NCBI GenBank assembly: GCA_017555205.1
Contig: JAFZGW010000019.1
Location: forward strand, 1 to 64,000
DNA from: Akkermansia sp.
Lineage (GTDB): Bacteria > Verrucomicrobiota > Verrucomicrobiia > Verrucomicrobiales > Akkermansiaceae
Direction: 5' to 3'
DNA: 64,000 nucleotides
Shown here: positions 50,801-58,362 of the stretch, one piece after another
Numbering within the stretch: position 1 is the stretch's first letter
Layout: every line of letters begins with the position of its first letter
Translations under genes and position numbers: made by a program
Notes under the pieces: model-generated
Told to the model about the DNA's origin: nothing
What the model saw: only the letters and a program-made list of their open reading frames with translations
The model's database searches: none

Positions 50801-52348
50801 CGCATTATATGCCCCGCTCAGCAGCAGTCCGGCCAGAGGTTCCACAAACGACTCCTCCGCAGCACCGACAGCAGCCCCCATGCCAATGCGTCCCGCCGTC
50901 GTGCCATACAAACCGCCAAGAGTCCTTGCCATGACCTGACGACTCATGAGCCAGTCAAGCCCCGGAACCATTCTTCCGGCCTTCAGCGAGCCAAAAGCAA
51001 TCTTTTCGACCCCGGCCTGAATGGCAGCATTAGCGCTGGCTTTCGCACTCGCTCTTGTCCAAATCGTGCCCTCACCCAACTGCTGGGCAAGGTCCTGCGT
51101 GTACATGCTGGCAGCATTTGCGAACACACCGCCCGGCACCAAATAGAGCGCAGAACTGGGCAACATCTTGCCGAACTTGGCAGCAAAACCATCTATGTCG
51201 TACATGCCCTGCGTTGCATTGAAGAGTTTGCCACGGAACTCATTCAGCTCCTGCGTGCCCCTGCGCTCCTCTTTCGTCATATATCTCAGACTACCGTCCG
51301 CATTCAGCTGGCCACTCGCGCGAGCAGCACTGTGAACAGCGCCCAGCCTGGCATTGTGCAAACCGAGGTGCTTCTCAGCCCAGTTGTCACCTTCAGCATA
51401 AAACGCCACGTTAGGGTTCTCCAGTCCGGAAATCTCTCGGGCGCGCTCCAGCTCTCGGTTATAATCGTCCACCTGCTCATCGGTCACAAATGCCTTGAAA
51501 TGGCCACCCAACACGCCAGCCACAAGCTGTTTGTCTGCTGCCTCAAACGCCTGCCAGGCACGCTTAAAAAAATTTCGCTCCTTCGCATCTGTCTTCATGT
51601 CCTGAATGTGCGTCTGCAGCTGTCTGAAAAACAACCCTTGCGCTAGTTCATCGCCGCGCAAGCAGTCCATAATCAGACCTCCGGTACTAGCCTGAGCCAG
51701 CACATTAGCAGCCGCATCTTCGTATTCATAAACCATACCACGCATCATACCCCAAGCGTCAGCCGCTTTGTTAATCGACGCCTCATCTCCAGCTGTGAAT
51801 ACCTCTCGCGCTTGCCCTTCGTAAAACCTCTTCCACGCATCATGCGTCTTATAGCCACCGGCAGCCACTAGCTCTCCGAATAAGCCTGTCAAAGCCGCCT
51901 TACGCTCCTCGGTTTTTGCCACCGCCTCACGGTACGGAATCTGCACATTGTCCCTCTGCACCTGCGCATACAAGCGGTAATAATCCTGCGCCGTGTCTCC
52001 ACCATTTGCCCCCAGCTGCTGCAGCCTCTCACGGTACCCATTGCGTCTCCCCTCATCCTCCACGCGCTCAATCGCACGCTGCGCCAAATCCATCGGCATA
52101 TCCGCCAAATCGGTGTCCACCGTCAGCGCAAGCTCACGCCCCAGCACATGCAGGCTCTCATCCCCGCGCATTCTCGGCACACTGTACACACTCGCATAGT
52201 CATCGGCGTCCACCTTCGCGCGAGCCTCCTCGTCCTCGTCATAGAGGAACACCGAGCTCAGTGTTTCGGCTCGCTGCCGGTTGAAAGCCACGCGCTCAAA
52301 ATCATCGTTCAGAACATCAGAACCCATTTCAGAAAAACCAGTAATCAT
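41873..52348 (-). CDS. Giant polyvalent/internal virion protein, 3491 residues
   Basis: Residues 1-1000: helical, with hydrophobic stretches near 400-560, fit an ejected core protein. About 1060-1300: NLTERQWLQVRTKAFKEWFG and a PBECR-like nuclease-type segment (RHSDVEAYCEEYVDKLL). 1310-1430: first ADP-ribosyltransferase-like domain (THATNAEPFTVF, H1324). 1465-1745: second one (LHASPHKFRKF, H1473; GWGLYFAE; YNYVIFSG). Around 2005-2009: HEIQH zinc-metallopeptidase motif with GEIEAR near 2200. 2285-2400: LPD3-like part. The rest is helical with a hydrophobic C-terminal block. Such polyvalent proteins enter the cell with phage DNA and modify host targets. Last gene of the late operon; its length is exceptional. 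Confidence 0.85.
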   Translation of the reverse strand: MITGFSEMGSDVLNDDFERVAFNRQRAETLSSVFLYDEDEEARAKVDADDYASVYSVPRMRGDESLHVLGRELALTVDTDLADMPMDLAQRAIERVEDEGRRNGYRERLQQLGANGGDTAQDYYRLYAQVQRDNVQIPYREAVAKTEERKAALTGLFGELVAAGGYKTHDAWKRFYEGQAREVFTAGDEASINKAADAWGMMRGMVYEYEDAAANVLAQASTGGLIMDCLRGDELAQGLFFRQLQTHIQDMKTDAKERNFFKRAWQAFEAADKQLVAGVLGGHFKAFVTDEQVDDYNRELERAREISGLENPNVAFYAEGDNWAEKHLGLHNARLGAVHSAARASGQLNADGSLRYMTKEERRGTQELNEFRGKLFNATQGMYDIDGFAAKFGKMLPSSALYLVPGGVFANAASMYTQDLAQQLGEGTIWTRASAKASANAAIQAGVEKIAFGSLKAGRMVPGLDWLMSRQVMARTLGGLYGTTAGRIGMGAAVGAAEESFVEPLAGLLLSGAYNAVASEELQRDDPVAEWRKETAEMLEPDQLLATAIYGLLLGGVSYSGQKAAAQEYRNVRDHLMAIGVDEGRAAAVARIDDPVERRVAEQALVNERLKTDSKGVLAYVAELYPQLQPMATVENYFDKGLLPRVLPAGDGQVKVQEQDVNGEVTETIMSEAAARLLVESRLEELSAKEQVEMADMVLANAMVGSVSKDGERWVVSLEEDKMNHEYFQRLARAAGLRLSEGARPEDVDPEVHAHIPLGQLAQQGKAWEQRMKVARHDYEQKKGKPVSDAEWARVSKRFESRVNRTGVRGADKRLRTVLRVARGKFGAMEVLEDVTEDNLVRDMEEHGRTLDYYISNLRELEGALGKPGAFLRELKDGETEGDRRMAVIEAMGKLVQSKVLADTAKSGNKLSAALNAFLDLIRGWVLQAKAMFKLGEAVNTVLTNPEAAAKMDKEFREDVERLVAQDVEFLQNIQLADGLEAMQRVYEAHDKAKADRKVKRRKRAKTPVLDAAEAKHGEDVRKEQAEMEKTQAEVQADVEAAEAAVDGDFTSSAVNQDELDAIKAAAEKDGTFMKAPNGKPTNLTERQWLQVRTKAFKEWFGDWESAAYQQHFRNRLLGVLTPENIRRVKAKEYDAVKNMGFDTRVKPMAYIPVEIARLMGDYVTNNLIYGSDFRFLEHVSKRHSDVEAYCEEYVDKLLSAFASPDKVFFDTRNKSYVFAKGEYAYFLSVASAPEDGERYIQWKTAFRGNEPTGSRYKEIWNKNDREPVDAELHDKGPTLKESPSARLSDLGSKRNIKEVVRDVKPENVSKVVDENGEPLVVTHATNAEPFTVFHRGERAGLSGKGIYFSPDGVGIWGKNIMRCFLNVRNPLTKENAPREVNNGGMSAVVPDVFEKFPEFDGVMIRRDEITVRDPEQIKSATDNRGTFDGSSDDITLSVTDAQESGLFTDGVLEAANAIVVAPDASFSVTALHASPHKFRKFSTEKMGSGEGHQAFGWGLYFAESEDVNREYHRQFSQQTSEFMLDGKKVRELELIEFLNEQVGYEVADYVLLAVKEAWDTGPRIKKVQAEKKQYEEWLKTPLESPYADWQLKRLIPGQKAQLKALRFVKKHKIMRVGAMNYRVELNVDESNLLMWDKAVPAELHEAVRTLEDGKQTGGMIAMPEAGKETWPGYRIYNELARKLGQNVQDLLSPKFGQGPKLASEWLLAHGYKGIKYLDGMSRAAGEGSYNYVIFSGDDVKITGVNESGDYKAPWDEYEDVDASFNVIGPSAKTWDKYEDSRKFKGRDDGKERVEIDASRAKLTPRAFLGDAGDEYRLLVAGKAMPFGVQDDLEKLREQQKLIDGYYHILFETDDVEKALAYNDEHGLSKEWFDAHEKLKKGVRDFVIKQLQLAGVSGDGKYGSLSKTNSRLIGAIMESMTAGKVDEDVAAELDRMSGGHIKCLKDILDYEELYEAYPDLKWLPVSVADLGYQLRGQLTVKGDYPDSIMLNERLDNEGRRSTLLHEIQHAIQTIEEFARGGTAEMASKLLEKQVRQYRIRLEHLRHEQRWLYAVDTAKDHLQRMLRLLKRPRSILKMGERFAVHEMQHVPTMAAQAIEMMWKEYTEIAMRDYGDSVAYAPGEGYKLPGHGDKKPTLEAVEEMLEKLKALPSRRAGTLRGRRQKVEAEIERLYEENKHKLNMTDMSGSELYQRLAGEIEARNVQERRDWTMAERLARPFNDTLEYPGEALVSFSVVISKDRICNTRAEARAMVGRKGAPLKLENRFLDIEAVFNAKSEGKFSDKNSIGRTFEALADSGLSDDEIKRVHYTAFGNVEQLFANAESMQFERAYKKKEERKGFLQVFSPFEVEGWNASNVARIELEIHQESGHLPTAYLLNVNIEKKPLFLGRRGAGAEPFNRTEATHIREDFPGIVKENQHNVNADFTSSVVNLDERALAYEVVAAGQGFRANLAFSEQIVREMRGALQRMKKLGSKTATEREDAIAAMGTMVQVVKAAVAYLPQGYRFSVHPYLNKLEVLAELATTGDLKMTRDMANKTIKEWLKLNQGIDEVVAVKGQELDRQTSATELAKDYGEMQLQEAMEAIIHRVAGQLRKHAKDRAVLKIKELVERLAPKKDPKTGKLKGGKMSADAYRDLEDVAKAMNMDTEELEAKLAALRAEMEKPGIDEERRAQLESEMTLYDQFGDLQSMTAEEAVEALEALRQRVWFHRFEWDNVQAERRAARRAMVRSVVDGVGDVGQNEYNAKKRAKKPTQRLKNLADILSGMPAVLTGLRGYLPLHKLADDLARRANRAGEAIKKWEAERWVALEALSRETLGKSWRKSMDFMHEVLPTGVTFNRPKYRSVSVKTAALRELLAMTPEERRAEMNRRQKAGGLEAESVLTERDIEELEKQLLAMEEAGKVLSTVEVRYVERVQREENLQLSRGEALYAILMWEQPTYTERMEEQGYTPEVIAGFKRFIGEGMLQFGYGLRELFAQQGERIARVYEATFGVPFPREENYFAARWNVTGMKENSAEQLLAGMAGTPGAGNGWMKQRVKHNLELDMTKDALQVFLQATTLTDTWMATQDIVADFKAWTRDPDFDRAMMSVLGKDDYENLKDWIRIIEQGGVQDCLNMGVAQDVINGLYASGAVAILGFRIQTLLRQLPSIFNGLLGAHDISAGEWLATLSRMKKAEAPMTYKRMMNSTLIQNRRQGKAGNMAGQAMRSNDTASSMTEGMLLASMLPMEWVDASCTAMSLVPVWNVYYQRAIDKGASVQEAEQAAWEQTAIVANLSAQPIGRLNKSKIAQSRNPLVKAVFYMLSENMAKFALCRALWRGGKKKAAWRAWLMYGAANAVISALLDALQGDPEEFEKGKWWEYLLSAIYGPLASIPGVGEAVEALGTLVLLKVPGHIFDIDVLKKAKTHASVGRAMLDAQGFIKAWMKIYGYMTDDEEHSLAEYTRAASTISRTMAIGTGWMGNAVGYWSTVVAVLLNPLDFGARVWRNMKHYFD

Positions 52349-52369
52349 ATTATACGAAATATCGTTTAA

Positions 52370-54688
52370 TTATTTAGCATTAGTAAATTGATAGGAATAA
52401 CCAAGCTCACCGTTTACGCGGTACTTCTCACCTTTTTTTGAATTCGGCTTGGCCTGTATCTTCAGAACAGCAGGAGTGTTCAGCTGTATCTTGCCGGTAC
52501 TATTAGTGCCAACCACAAGCACCTTGCTGGAGCCCACGCGAAGGTAGACCAGCTGCGTGCCATCGTAACCGAGCTCCTGCTGCAGCCTGTGGTACTCCTC
52601 CACCGGCACCGTGCACAGAGGCTGCTCGCCGTCCGGAGCATTCTCACCATCCCAAGCCCAGTTCGCCTGCCTCGGTTGACTGCGAGCCACGAACAACCGG
52701 CGAGCCTCCTGCTGCTCAGCTCGTTTCTCCGCCTCCTTGGCAGACTTCTCCGCCTCGCGCTTCTCCGCAGCCTCCTGCCGTTCCTTCGCCTTCTTCGCTG
52801 CAGCACTGTTCTCAGCCTCAGCCTGCTTCATTTTGCCGAGCTTTTTGTAATCCCCTGCAGCGGTCTCGCGGAAACTTTTCGACAAATCCACATCCCCCTG
52901 CTGAATAGCTTTCTCTCGCTGAGCCAAAGCGGCCACCCCCAAATCACTGGGCAACGGCTTGCTGAGCACATCACGGGTCAGCGCCACTTCGTTGGCGTAG
53001 CCGGTATAGACAGCCTGCCCCGACTGGTTCACATCCACACGCCCCCTCAACTCCTCCACGACCGCAGCCGTGTAGTAGTCCTGCGCAGCGTCCTGAGCAG
53101 CCTTCTTCTGTTGCGGGTACACATTCTCCTTGTACCATGCATAAAAAGCCCCCGCATTCTCATTGAACTCGTCTCTCTCGGCATCATCATCTTCAGGATC
53201 CAGAGCTTCAGCGTACGGATTGAACTCAGTTCTGTACTTCCGATAGACACCCAACAAATCAAACCACTTCTTGCGCTGCACGTCATCCGAGCCCTTCTCC
53301 CATTCCGGGTACGTCCCGTCAGACTTCTTCTTCAGCATCGGGTCTAGAGCCTCCATGCTCTTCCACTCCTGCCCGGAACCAAACGTGGGCTCGTGAACCT
53401 TAGCATCCACCATGCGCTGAATGGTAGGCATGTTCACCTTCGTAGTACCCGCCTGCGCACGCTGGCGCATCTCCTCCACGATAGCTCTAGTCCTCGCCTT
53501 GCCAACCTCAGCGTCCCCATTGCCAAGCGCAGCATAAATCCCCGAGTCGTCAAACTGTTTCAGAATCTGCTCCGTGCTCACCTCCGGATTCTCCACCGCC
53601 GAGTCCATCGTAATGCGCGCCACCATGCCCCTGCACGTATCCACATCCAGCTCACCCTTAGCCTCCGCCTGCGCAGCCACACGCTGCACCGTCTCCGGAG
53701 CCGTCACCGGACAACTGAAATGCTCCTTGCCCATGTCATCCGTCATCGTCAGCACTTTCCGGTCAAACGTAAAATCATCCACCAATGCTATTCTCTCACT
53801 CTCCGGCAGCATCGTGTACGCATCCAGCGAGTTAGGCTCCGGCAACACACCATCCCACGCACTCACCAGCTGCGGAGCCACTACCTCCTCCGGCGCAACC
53901 ACCGCAGCCTGCTGCATCGGAGCAGTATCAGGAACCTCCGCCTTAGCTTCACCCTTTGCTTCGCCTGCGCTTGCCACCATCGCCAGCGCTGCATTTGCCC
54001 CGCTGTACTCCTTGCCCCCCAACGTCACCACCTGTGGCACACCCGCGCGCGCAGCTGCACCCAGCCCACGCAAGCGCTTATTCTCCATGCGCACCTTCAG
54101 CAACTCACCTCGGCTACGCGGTATAATACCCATCTGCACGCCGCGATCAATCAGCGAAAACACCTCCCCCTGCTGCCCGCGTTCCTCGGCAAGCTCCAGC
54201 GCATCGCGCCACGACCCCTCCATCTTCTCGCGCTGCACCGACTCCCACGTCTGCCCGATACTGTCCAGCAACCGCGCACCGGTCAGCCCCGCCTTCTGCT
54301 GCATCTGCTGCCGTCTCTCCGGGTCAATGATATTCACACCAATGCCCCCCAGAGCCTTGTCGACACGTGCCTTCATGTCGGCCATCTGAGTCTCGCGGAT
54401 ATTACCCGCCTTGTCGAAAAACGCCTCCTCATGCCCATCAGGCAGATGGAGTCTGCGCTCCATCTCCTTGCGCGTCGAATCCTGCAGCGCCATCAGCGCA
54501 CGCTCACTCTCAAACTCATTCTTCGCGTCCTCCATCTGCGCACCGGTACGCACCAGCTGCCCAACCTGAGCAGCCACATGGCGCATACCCTCGGCCACAG
54601 CGTCACTCATCACATCACGCGGCACTACCGGCTGAGCAACCGGAGCCACAGCCACGCGCTCGCCATTATACATTTCCTCCTTGTACAT
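52370..54688 (-). CDS. Internal virion protein, 772 residues
   Basis: Predominantly helical and charged, with a long Ala/Glu/Lys coiled coil (AKKAKERQEAAEKREAEKSA) near residues 650-690 and no signal or membrane segment. Position between a T7 gp14-like gene and the giant gene matches T7 gp15, an internal core protein that forms part of the DNA-ejection channel. A small C-terminal domain (QELGYDGTQLVYLRVGSSKV) is beta-like. Sequence identity to gp15 is not evident by eye; the call rests on position, size and composition. Confidence 0.55.
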   Translation of the reverse strand: MYKEEMYNGERVAVAPVAQPVVPRDVMSDAVAEGMRHVAAQVGQLVRTGAQMEDAKNEFESERALMALQDSTRKEMERRLHLPDGHEEAFFDKAGNIRETQMADMKARVDKALGGIGVNIIDPERRQQMQQKAGLTGARLLDSIGQTWESVQREKMEGSWRDALELAEERGQQGEVFSLIDRGVQMGIIPRSRGELLKVRMENKRLRGLGAAARAGVPQVVTLGGKEYSGANAALAMVASAGEAKGEAKAEVPDTAPMQQAAVVAPEEVVAPQLVSAWDGVLPEPNSLDAYTMLPESERIALVDDFTFDRKVLTMTDDMGKEHFSCPVTAPETVQRVAAQAEAKGELDVDTCRGMVARITMDSAVENPEVSTEQILKQFDDSGIYAALGNGDAEVGKARTRAIVEEMRQRAQAGTTKVNMPTIQRMVDAKVHEPTFGSGQEWKSMEALDPMLKKKSDGTYPEWEKGSDDVQRKKWFDLLGVYRKYRTEFNPYAEALDPEDDDAERDEFNENAGAFYAWYKENVYPQQKKAAQDAAQDYYTAAVVEELRGRVDVNQSGQAVYTGYANEVALTRDVLSKPLPSDLGVAALAQREKAIQQGDVDLSKSFRETAAGDYKKLGKMKQAEAENSAAAKKAKERQEAAEKREAEKSAKEAEKRAEQQEARRLFVARSQPRQANWAWDGENAPDGEQPLCTVPVEEYHRLQQELGYDGTQLVYLRVGSSKVLVVGTNSTGKIQLNTPAVLKIQAKPNSKKGEKYRVNGELGYSYQFTNAK

Positions 54689-54690
54689 AA

Positions 54691-55425
54691 TCAGTTACGA
54701 TAAACGTTATCCTTATCAAACAGGCCAATGAGATTGCGCTGCCACGTGTCCCCCGCATACGCAGCCGTGAACGGATTGCTCGCAGCCAACAGCCCGGCTC
54801 CGCCATCAGCGCCATACACGCCACCCAGCACACCATTGCGCCACAGACTCGCCGCCTTCACATCCCCCTTGGCAATCGCCGCAGCGTTCGCCTTGTTGAA
54901 TTCCTCCGCGCGACCGTAGCCATCAATCGCACCGCCCACAGCACCCACAACACCGCCCAGCGCCGACATGAATGCCCCTGTCCTGCTAGCCTTCGCCATC
55001 GCCGCGTACTGCTGAGCCTCAATCTCTGCAGCCCTCAGAGCCATATCCCCTTGCCTGCGCTGCGTAATCGCCGCGTCCGCAGCGTCCATGCTGGCCGTGC
55101 TCCCACTGCGCGCCAAATCCGCCATCTCCTGCGTATGCACCTTGTTGGCAATCTCCTCGGCTTTGCTACCACTGCCATCCGAAGTAAACCCGCTGGCTGC
55201 ATTTGCATTGCGCGCTGCCCCCATGTCACGTCGGCGGTTCCCCGCCATACGAGCCATATTCTCCGCCACCGTCCGCAGGTTCGCCTTCGCAGCCTGCTCC
55301 GTCGACGTCGCCTGAGCGTACGCAGCATTCTTCTGAGCCCGCCCATTGACAAGCGCCAGGTTCTTCTTCGCACTGTACTGCCCCGCCTGAGACAGCCCGC
55401 CAACTACTGAAGTTATTACACCCAT
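54691..55425 (-). CDS. Internal virion protein (T7 gp14-like), 244 residues
   Basis: Begins MGVITSVVGGLSQAGQYSAK, an Ala/Gly-rich start, then a long Ala-rich amphipathic helix (AAKANLRTVAENMARMAGN) and a Gly/Ala hydrophobic hairpin (GAFMSALGGVVGAVGGAIDG) that could insert in the outer membrane during ejection. Same position and size as gp14 in T7-like phages. Two bases separate it from the 772-residue gene. Confidence 0.65.
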   Translation of the reverse strand: MGVITSVVGGLSQAGQYSAKKNLALVNGRAQKNAAYAQATSTEQAAKANLRTVAENMARMAGNRRRDMGAARNANAASGFTSDGSGSKAEEIANKVHTQEMADLARSGSTASMDAADAAITQRRQGDMALRAAEIEAQQYAAMAKASRTGAFMSALGGVVGAVGGAIDGYGRAEEFNKANAAAIAKGDVKAASLWRNGVLGGVYGADGGAGLLAASNPFTAAYAGDTWQRNLIGLFDKDNVYRN

Positions 55426-55426
55426 A

Positions 55427-56023
55427 TCACTTGTTCCGTATCATGTTCTGCAGCAGCGTGCGCGGCGACTTGTCATTGCTCCAGTGCTGCTGCGCGTCCT
55501 GGTAGATAGCCTTGTAAAAATACTCCTCAGCCTCCGCCTTCAGAGCCTGAGCCAAATGAGAATTGCTCGTGATAGCCATGCACACCTTGCTCGCCAGCAA
55601 CCTCACCAGCCCCTCCACAAACAGCGCACAGCGCCCCTCAGCAAGCACACTCAGCTCACCCAGCAGGTCACAGTGGTACGCAATAAACAGCCCATCTGCA
55701 CACTCATCCAACGGCACCAACACACCCTCCGCGCACAACTCTGGGTACGTCACCTTGCGCCCATCTGCGCGTGTCCACGCTGTCACCGTCACGCAATCAA
55801 TCGGCAACTGGTACAGCGCCTTGCCGAATGCCGCATGAGCCTCACTCTCCACCCTCTCCAACTTCGCATGCCTCAGCGTAAAGCTCCAGTTGTACCTCGC
55901 ACACGCCTCCAACATCGTCGGCTTGTACGCAATCTCGCAAGGATCCTGCGTCGGAGCATGCTCCACGTACTCGGCCTGCCCGATACATTGCATAGCTCGC
56001 CTGTAAATTGACCTTCTATCCAT
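55427..56023 (-). CDS. Tail adaptor protein (T7 gp11-like tubular protein A)
   Basis: 198 residues from the ATG at 56023, which has AGGGGG ahead of it; an upstream in-frame GTG/TTG extension would run through the promoter motif. YNWSFTLRHAKL followed by LYQLPIDCVTV matches the pattern NFATRRA ... YALPaDCL of gp11-type gatekeeper/adaptor proteins that join portal and nozzle. A phage promoter motif (56048-56070) and a TAGAAT box (56036-56031) lie directly upstream. No gp12-like nozzle gene follows. Confidence 0.75.
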   Translation of the reverse strand: MDRRSIYRRAMQCIGQAEYVEHAPTQDPCEIAYKPTMLEACARYNWSFTLRHAKLERVESEAHAAFGKALYQLPIDCVTVTAWTRADGRKVTYPELCAEGVLVPLDECADGLFIAYHCDLLGELSVLAEGRCALFVEGLVRLLASKVCMAITSNSHLAQALKAEAEEYFYKAIYQDAQQHWSNDKSPRTLLQNMIRNK

Positions 56024-56047
56024 ACCCCCTATTCTACCGCCCCTCGC

Positions 56048-56070
56048 CCAAAATAAAATCGTGACGGTGT
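56048..56070 (-). promoter_or_regulatory. Phage late promoter motif, copy A
   Basis: Shares a 22-nt word with 57302-57324 and 62978-63001; minus-strand core ACCGTCACGATTTTATTTTG, followed after ~9 nt by GGTAGAATA (-10-like, 56036-56031) ahead of the tail adaptor gene. Confidence 0.7.
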
Positions 56071-56140
56071 CACCCCGCAAAAAAATTGCCGGTTCCCACT
56101 CGGGAACCGGCATGTATGGGTACAGACGCTAGATGAAAAT

Positions 56141-57274
56141 TTAAGACGATTGCGATGTTTCTACAATACCCTCATCGCACAAAATGTTAATGAATGCATC
56201 ATCTCGACGACGAGTAGCCCCCATCATCATTGTGGCGCCGGCATAGATAGTGCTCTTGAGGTTGCCGGGTTCCTTGACCTCAAATCGCACGTCGTCCCAA
56301 ATGCCGTAAACCAAATCGTCTCGATGGTAAACAGGACAGGCACGCACCCAACGGTCACCAACCTTCACAAGCGGAAGTTGATCAGTAATAAGCAACTTAC
56401 AGCCCATGATGGTATCAGGCATGCCGTTTTTCAGCACCTGATAACCATAAAGCACGCTCTGCATTTCCGGGTCATTCAGAATATCGAGCGCCTGCTTATG
56501 AGTCATGCACGCGACCAGCTGCCCCTTTGCATGTCGAGAACGCAGCGCCGTGATGGCAGCAATTAGCTTTTCTTTCTTGTAGCCGGTCACCTCAGGAGAA
56601 CCGGTCTTCACATAGTTTACCGGAATAACAGGAGTCTTGGCAAGGTTAAGCACAGAAGACGATGTATAATCGTCAATCTTCGACAGCGGAGTATCGTTAC
56701 CAACAACAAGAGGCTCAAGCTCAATGGGAACAACAACGTCGCCATATTTGCCCTCGTAGGCATCACCGAAAATACCGGAGGTCGTACCGCCCTTATACAA
56801 GGATTTTTCCTGAGCTCCAGTGATATAATCATACTTGCGAATAATCTTCTCGCCATTCACAACCGAAGATGTTGTAGTACAAGTACAACTGCCGATAAGA
56901 ATGCTATCCGTAGCACGTGCTGCGGCCTTGCCCTGCTGCACAGCTATATGCGTCAGGTTGATGGGCAGGTTATCAAGGAAGTGCGGGTCAAGCGTGTTCA
57001 GCTCAGCCCAGTCATCCATGATAACCGGTCGAATAGCACGCCAGCCGTAGCTGTCATCCGTTGCATTAATCTCTTCTTTTCGCGAGTTTCGAAAACCGAA
57101 CTCACGTGTGCCGGACGTAGGAATGAGGTGCACAGCTACATTGCCCACCTGTTCTACGCTGGCATAGTTTTTCAGCTCTGAGGTTTCCTGCTGAAATGCC
57201 TCAATGAACTGCTTATCTCGCCCCTCGGCGTACATGCCGACGGTGTCAAATTGAGTTTGGGTTGTTTCTGCCAT
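56141..57274 (-). CDS. Major capsid protein
   Basis: 377 residues. HK97-fold character: acidic start, long helix (FIEAFQQETSELKNYASVEQ) and a mixed alpha/beta body with the loop ATDSILIGSC, ITALRSRHAKGQLVACMTHKQ (spine helix then strand) and the C-terminal DDLVYGIWDDVRFEVKEPGN, followed by TMMMGATRRRDDAFINILCD. It follows an acidic scaffold gene, as in T7-like phages. Preceded by the motif copy B and a good leader. The most abundant virion protein by expectation. Confidence 0.85.
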   Translation of the reverse strand: MAETTQTQFDTVGMYAEGRDKQFIEAFQQETSELKNYASVEQVGNVAVHLIPTSGTREFGFRNSRKEEINATDDSYGWRAIRPVIMDDWAELNTLDPHFLDNLPINLTHIAVQQGKAAARATDSILIGSCTCTTTSSVVNGEKIIRKYDYITGAQEKSLYKGGTTSGIFGDAYEGKYGDVVVPIELEPLVVGNDTPLSKIDDYTSSSVLNLAKTPVIPVNYVKTGSPEVTGYKKEKLIAAITALRSRHAKGQLVACMTHKQALDILNDPEMQSVLYGYQVLKNGMPDTIMGCKLLITDQLPLVKVGDRWVRACPVYHRDDLVYGIWDDVRFEVKEPGNLKSTIYAGATMMMGATRRRDDAFINILCDEGIVETSQSS

Positions 57275-57301
57275 AACAACTCCGTGTTACCACATATTTC
57301 A

Positions 57302-57324
57302 CCAAAATAAAATCGTGACGGTGT
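57302..57324 (-). promoter_or_regulatory. Phage late promoter motif, copy B
   Basis: Identical 22-nt core to copy A, 28 bp upstream of the capsid gene. Here the left part also pairs with an upstream complement (ATCGTGGCGGTGT, about 57330-57342) to form a terminator-like hairpin, so this copy may both end the scaffold transcript and start the capsid one. Confidence 0.7.
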
Positions 57325-57355
57325 CGTCTTACACCGCCACGATATAAAAAACACC

Positions 57356-58051
57356 TCAATACAAGCGCCTGCCGACCAGCTTATTCACGCGCTCGGCCAC
57401 AGACTTGTACTCGGGATGGCTCGGGTTCATGAGCACCTGAAACTCGTGACTCTTCGGGTCGTTCATGATTCGGCTGTACTCCGTTGCCGGGTCCTCCTTC
57501 GCTGCCTGCTTCGTGCCGACACTTCCCCCCTCGCCCATGCGTGAGCGCAGATGGTTCACCAGCTTGAACACCGCCGGATTCATCAGCCCCGCCACCTCGC
57601 TCTCAGAGATAACACCCTCCTTCAGCATGCCATGCAGCGTAGCCTTCGTACCCTTCATGTTCTTGCCGAAATCAGCGCCCCACACATCCTCCAGAGCCTT
57701 GTAAGCAGCCTGCCCCTGAGCGATAGCGTCCTCCTTCAGACCACGGCACACAGCCGCCACAAACTTACTGCCCGCCTCAGCACTGATGCCAGCCTCTCGC
57801 GCATGCTTCGTTATCATGCTGCGCACATCGTCAGTCCCGCCGAAAGCGTCGCCGAAGTCCAGCAGGTACTCACCCTGCTGCTCCTCCGCCTCAGCGCTTT
57901 CCTCGCTCTCCTCCTCCGGCTCACCCGTGAAGTCAAACGGGTTCTGCACCTCCTCACCGGCCTCGGTAGTAGTCTCCACCGGCACCTCGGGAGTTGCCTC
58001 AATATCCCCGGCCTCAACCGGCGTATCTGTAGTATTGGTTTCTTCGTCCAT
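57356..58051 (-). CDS. Capsid scaffolding/assembly protein
   Basis: 231 residues, extremely acidic N-terminal 65 residues (EPEEESEESAEAEEQQ) of low complexity, then a helical middle (MITKHAREAGISAEAGSKFV) and a basic C-terminus (YKSVAERVNKLVGRRLY) that would contact the capsid protein. This charge layout, length and position between portal and capsid match T7 gp9-type scaffolds. It leaves the head before maturation. Confidence 0.75.
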   Translation of the reverse strand: MDEETNTTDTPVEAGDIEATPEVPVETTTEAGEEVQNPFDFTGEPEEESEESAEAEEQQGEYLLDFGDAFGGTDDVRSMITKHAREAGISAEAGSKFVAAVCRGLKEDAIAQGQAAYKALEDVWGADFGKNMKGTKATLHGMLKEGVISESEVAGLMNPAVFKLVNHLRSRMGEGGSVGTKQAAKEDPATEYSRIMNDPKSHEFQVLMNPSHPEYKSVAERVNKLVGRRLY

Positions 58052-58092
58052 GTCTGTAATTATGTTTTAAGAAATTTCGCCAAATCCTGCAA

Positions 58093-58362
58093 TTATACTT
58101 TCAATTCCGCGTCCTCGCGCATACGCAGCACAGTCTGCACCAGCCCACGCTCACCATCGCGCACCGCAGCCATCAGCGACAACGTGTGCGCGTCCTGAGC
58201 CAACGGCTGCAGGTTCTGGTCACGGAACTGGAACACCGGCATATCATAGTGAGCCATTTCCCGCAGCAGCTTCATCGCCTCAGGACTGATGCCGTCCGCC
58301 AGCACCTTGCAGCGTCTCAGGTACTCCCTCTTCCCGGCCTCCTCTCGTTGCTTCGCGTTCAT
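58093..58362 (-). CDS. Bbp19-like small phage protein
   Basis: 89 residues, helical; FQFRDQNLQPLAQDAHTLSL followed by MAAVRDGERGLVQTVL fits the Bbp19-like family of small structural-operon proteins found after podovirus portals. Its ATG overlaps the portal stop by four bases, implying coupled translation. Function of the family is unclear. Confidence 0.6.
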   Translation of the reverse strand: MNAKQREEAGKREYLRRCKVLADGISPEAMKLLREMAHYDMPVFQFRDQNLQPLAQDAHTLSLMAAVRDGERGLVQTVLRMREDAELKV

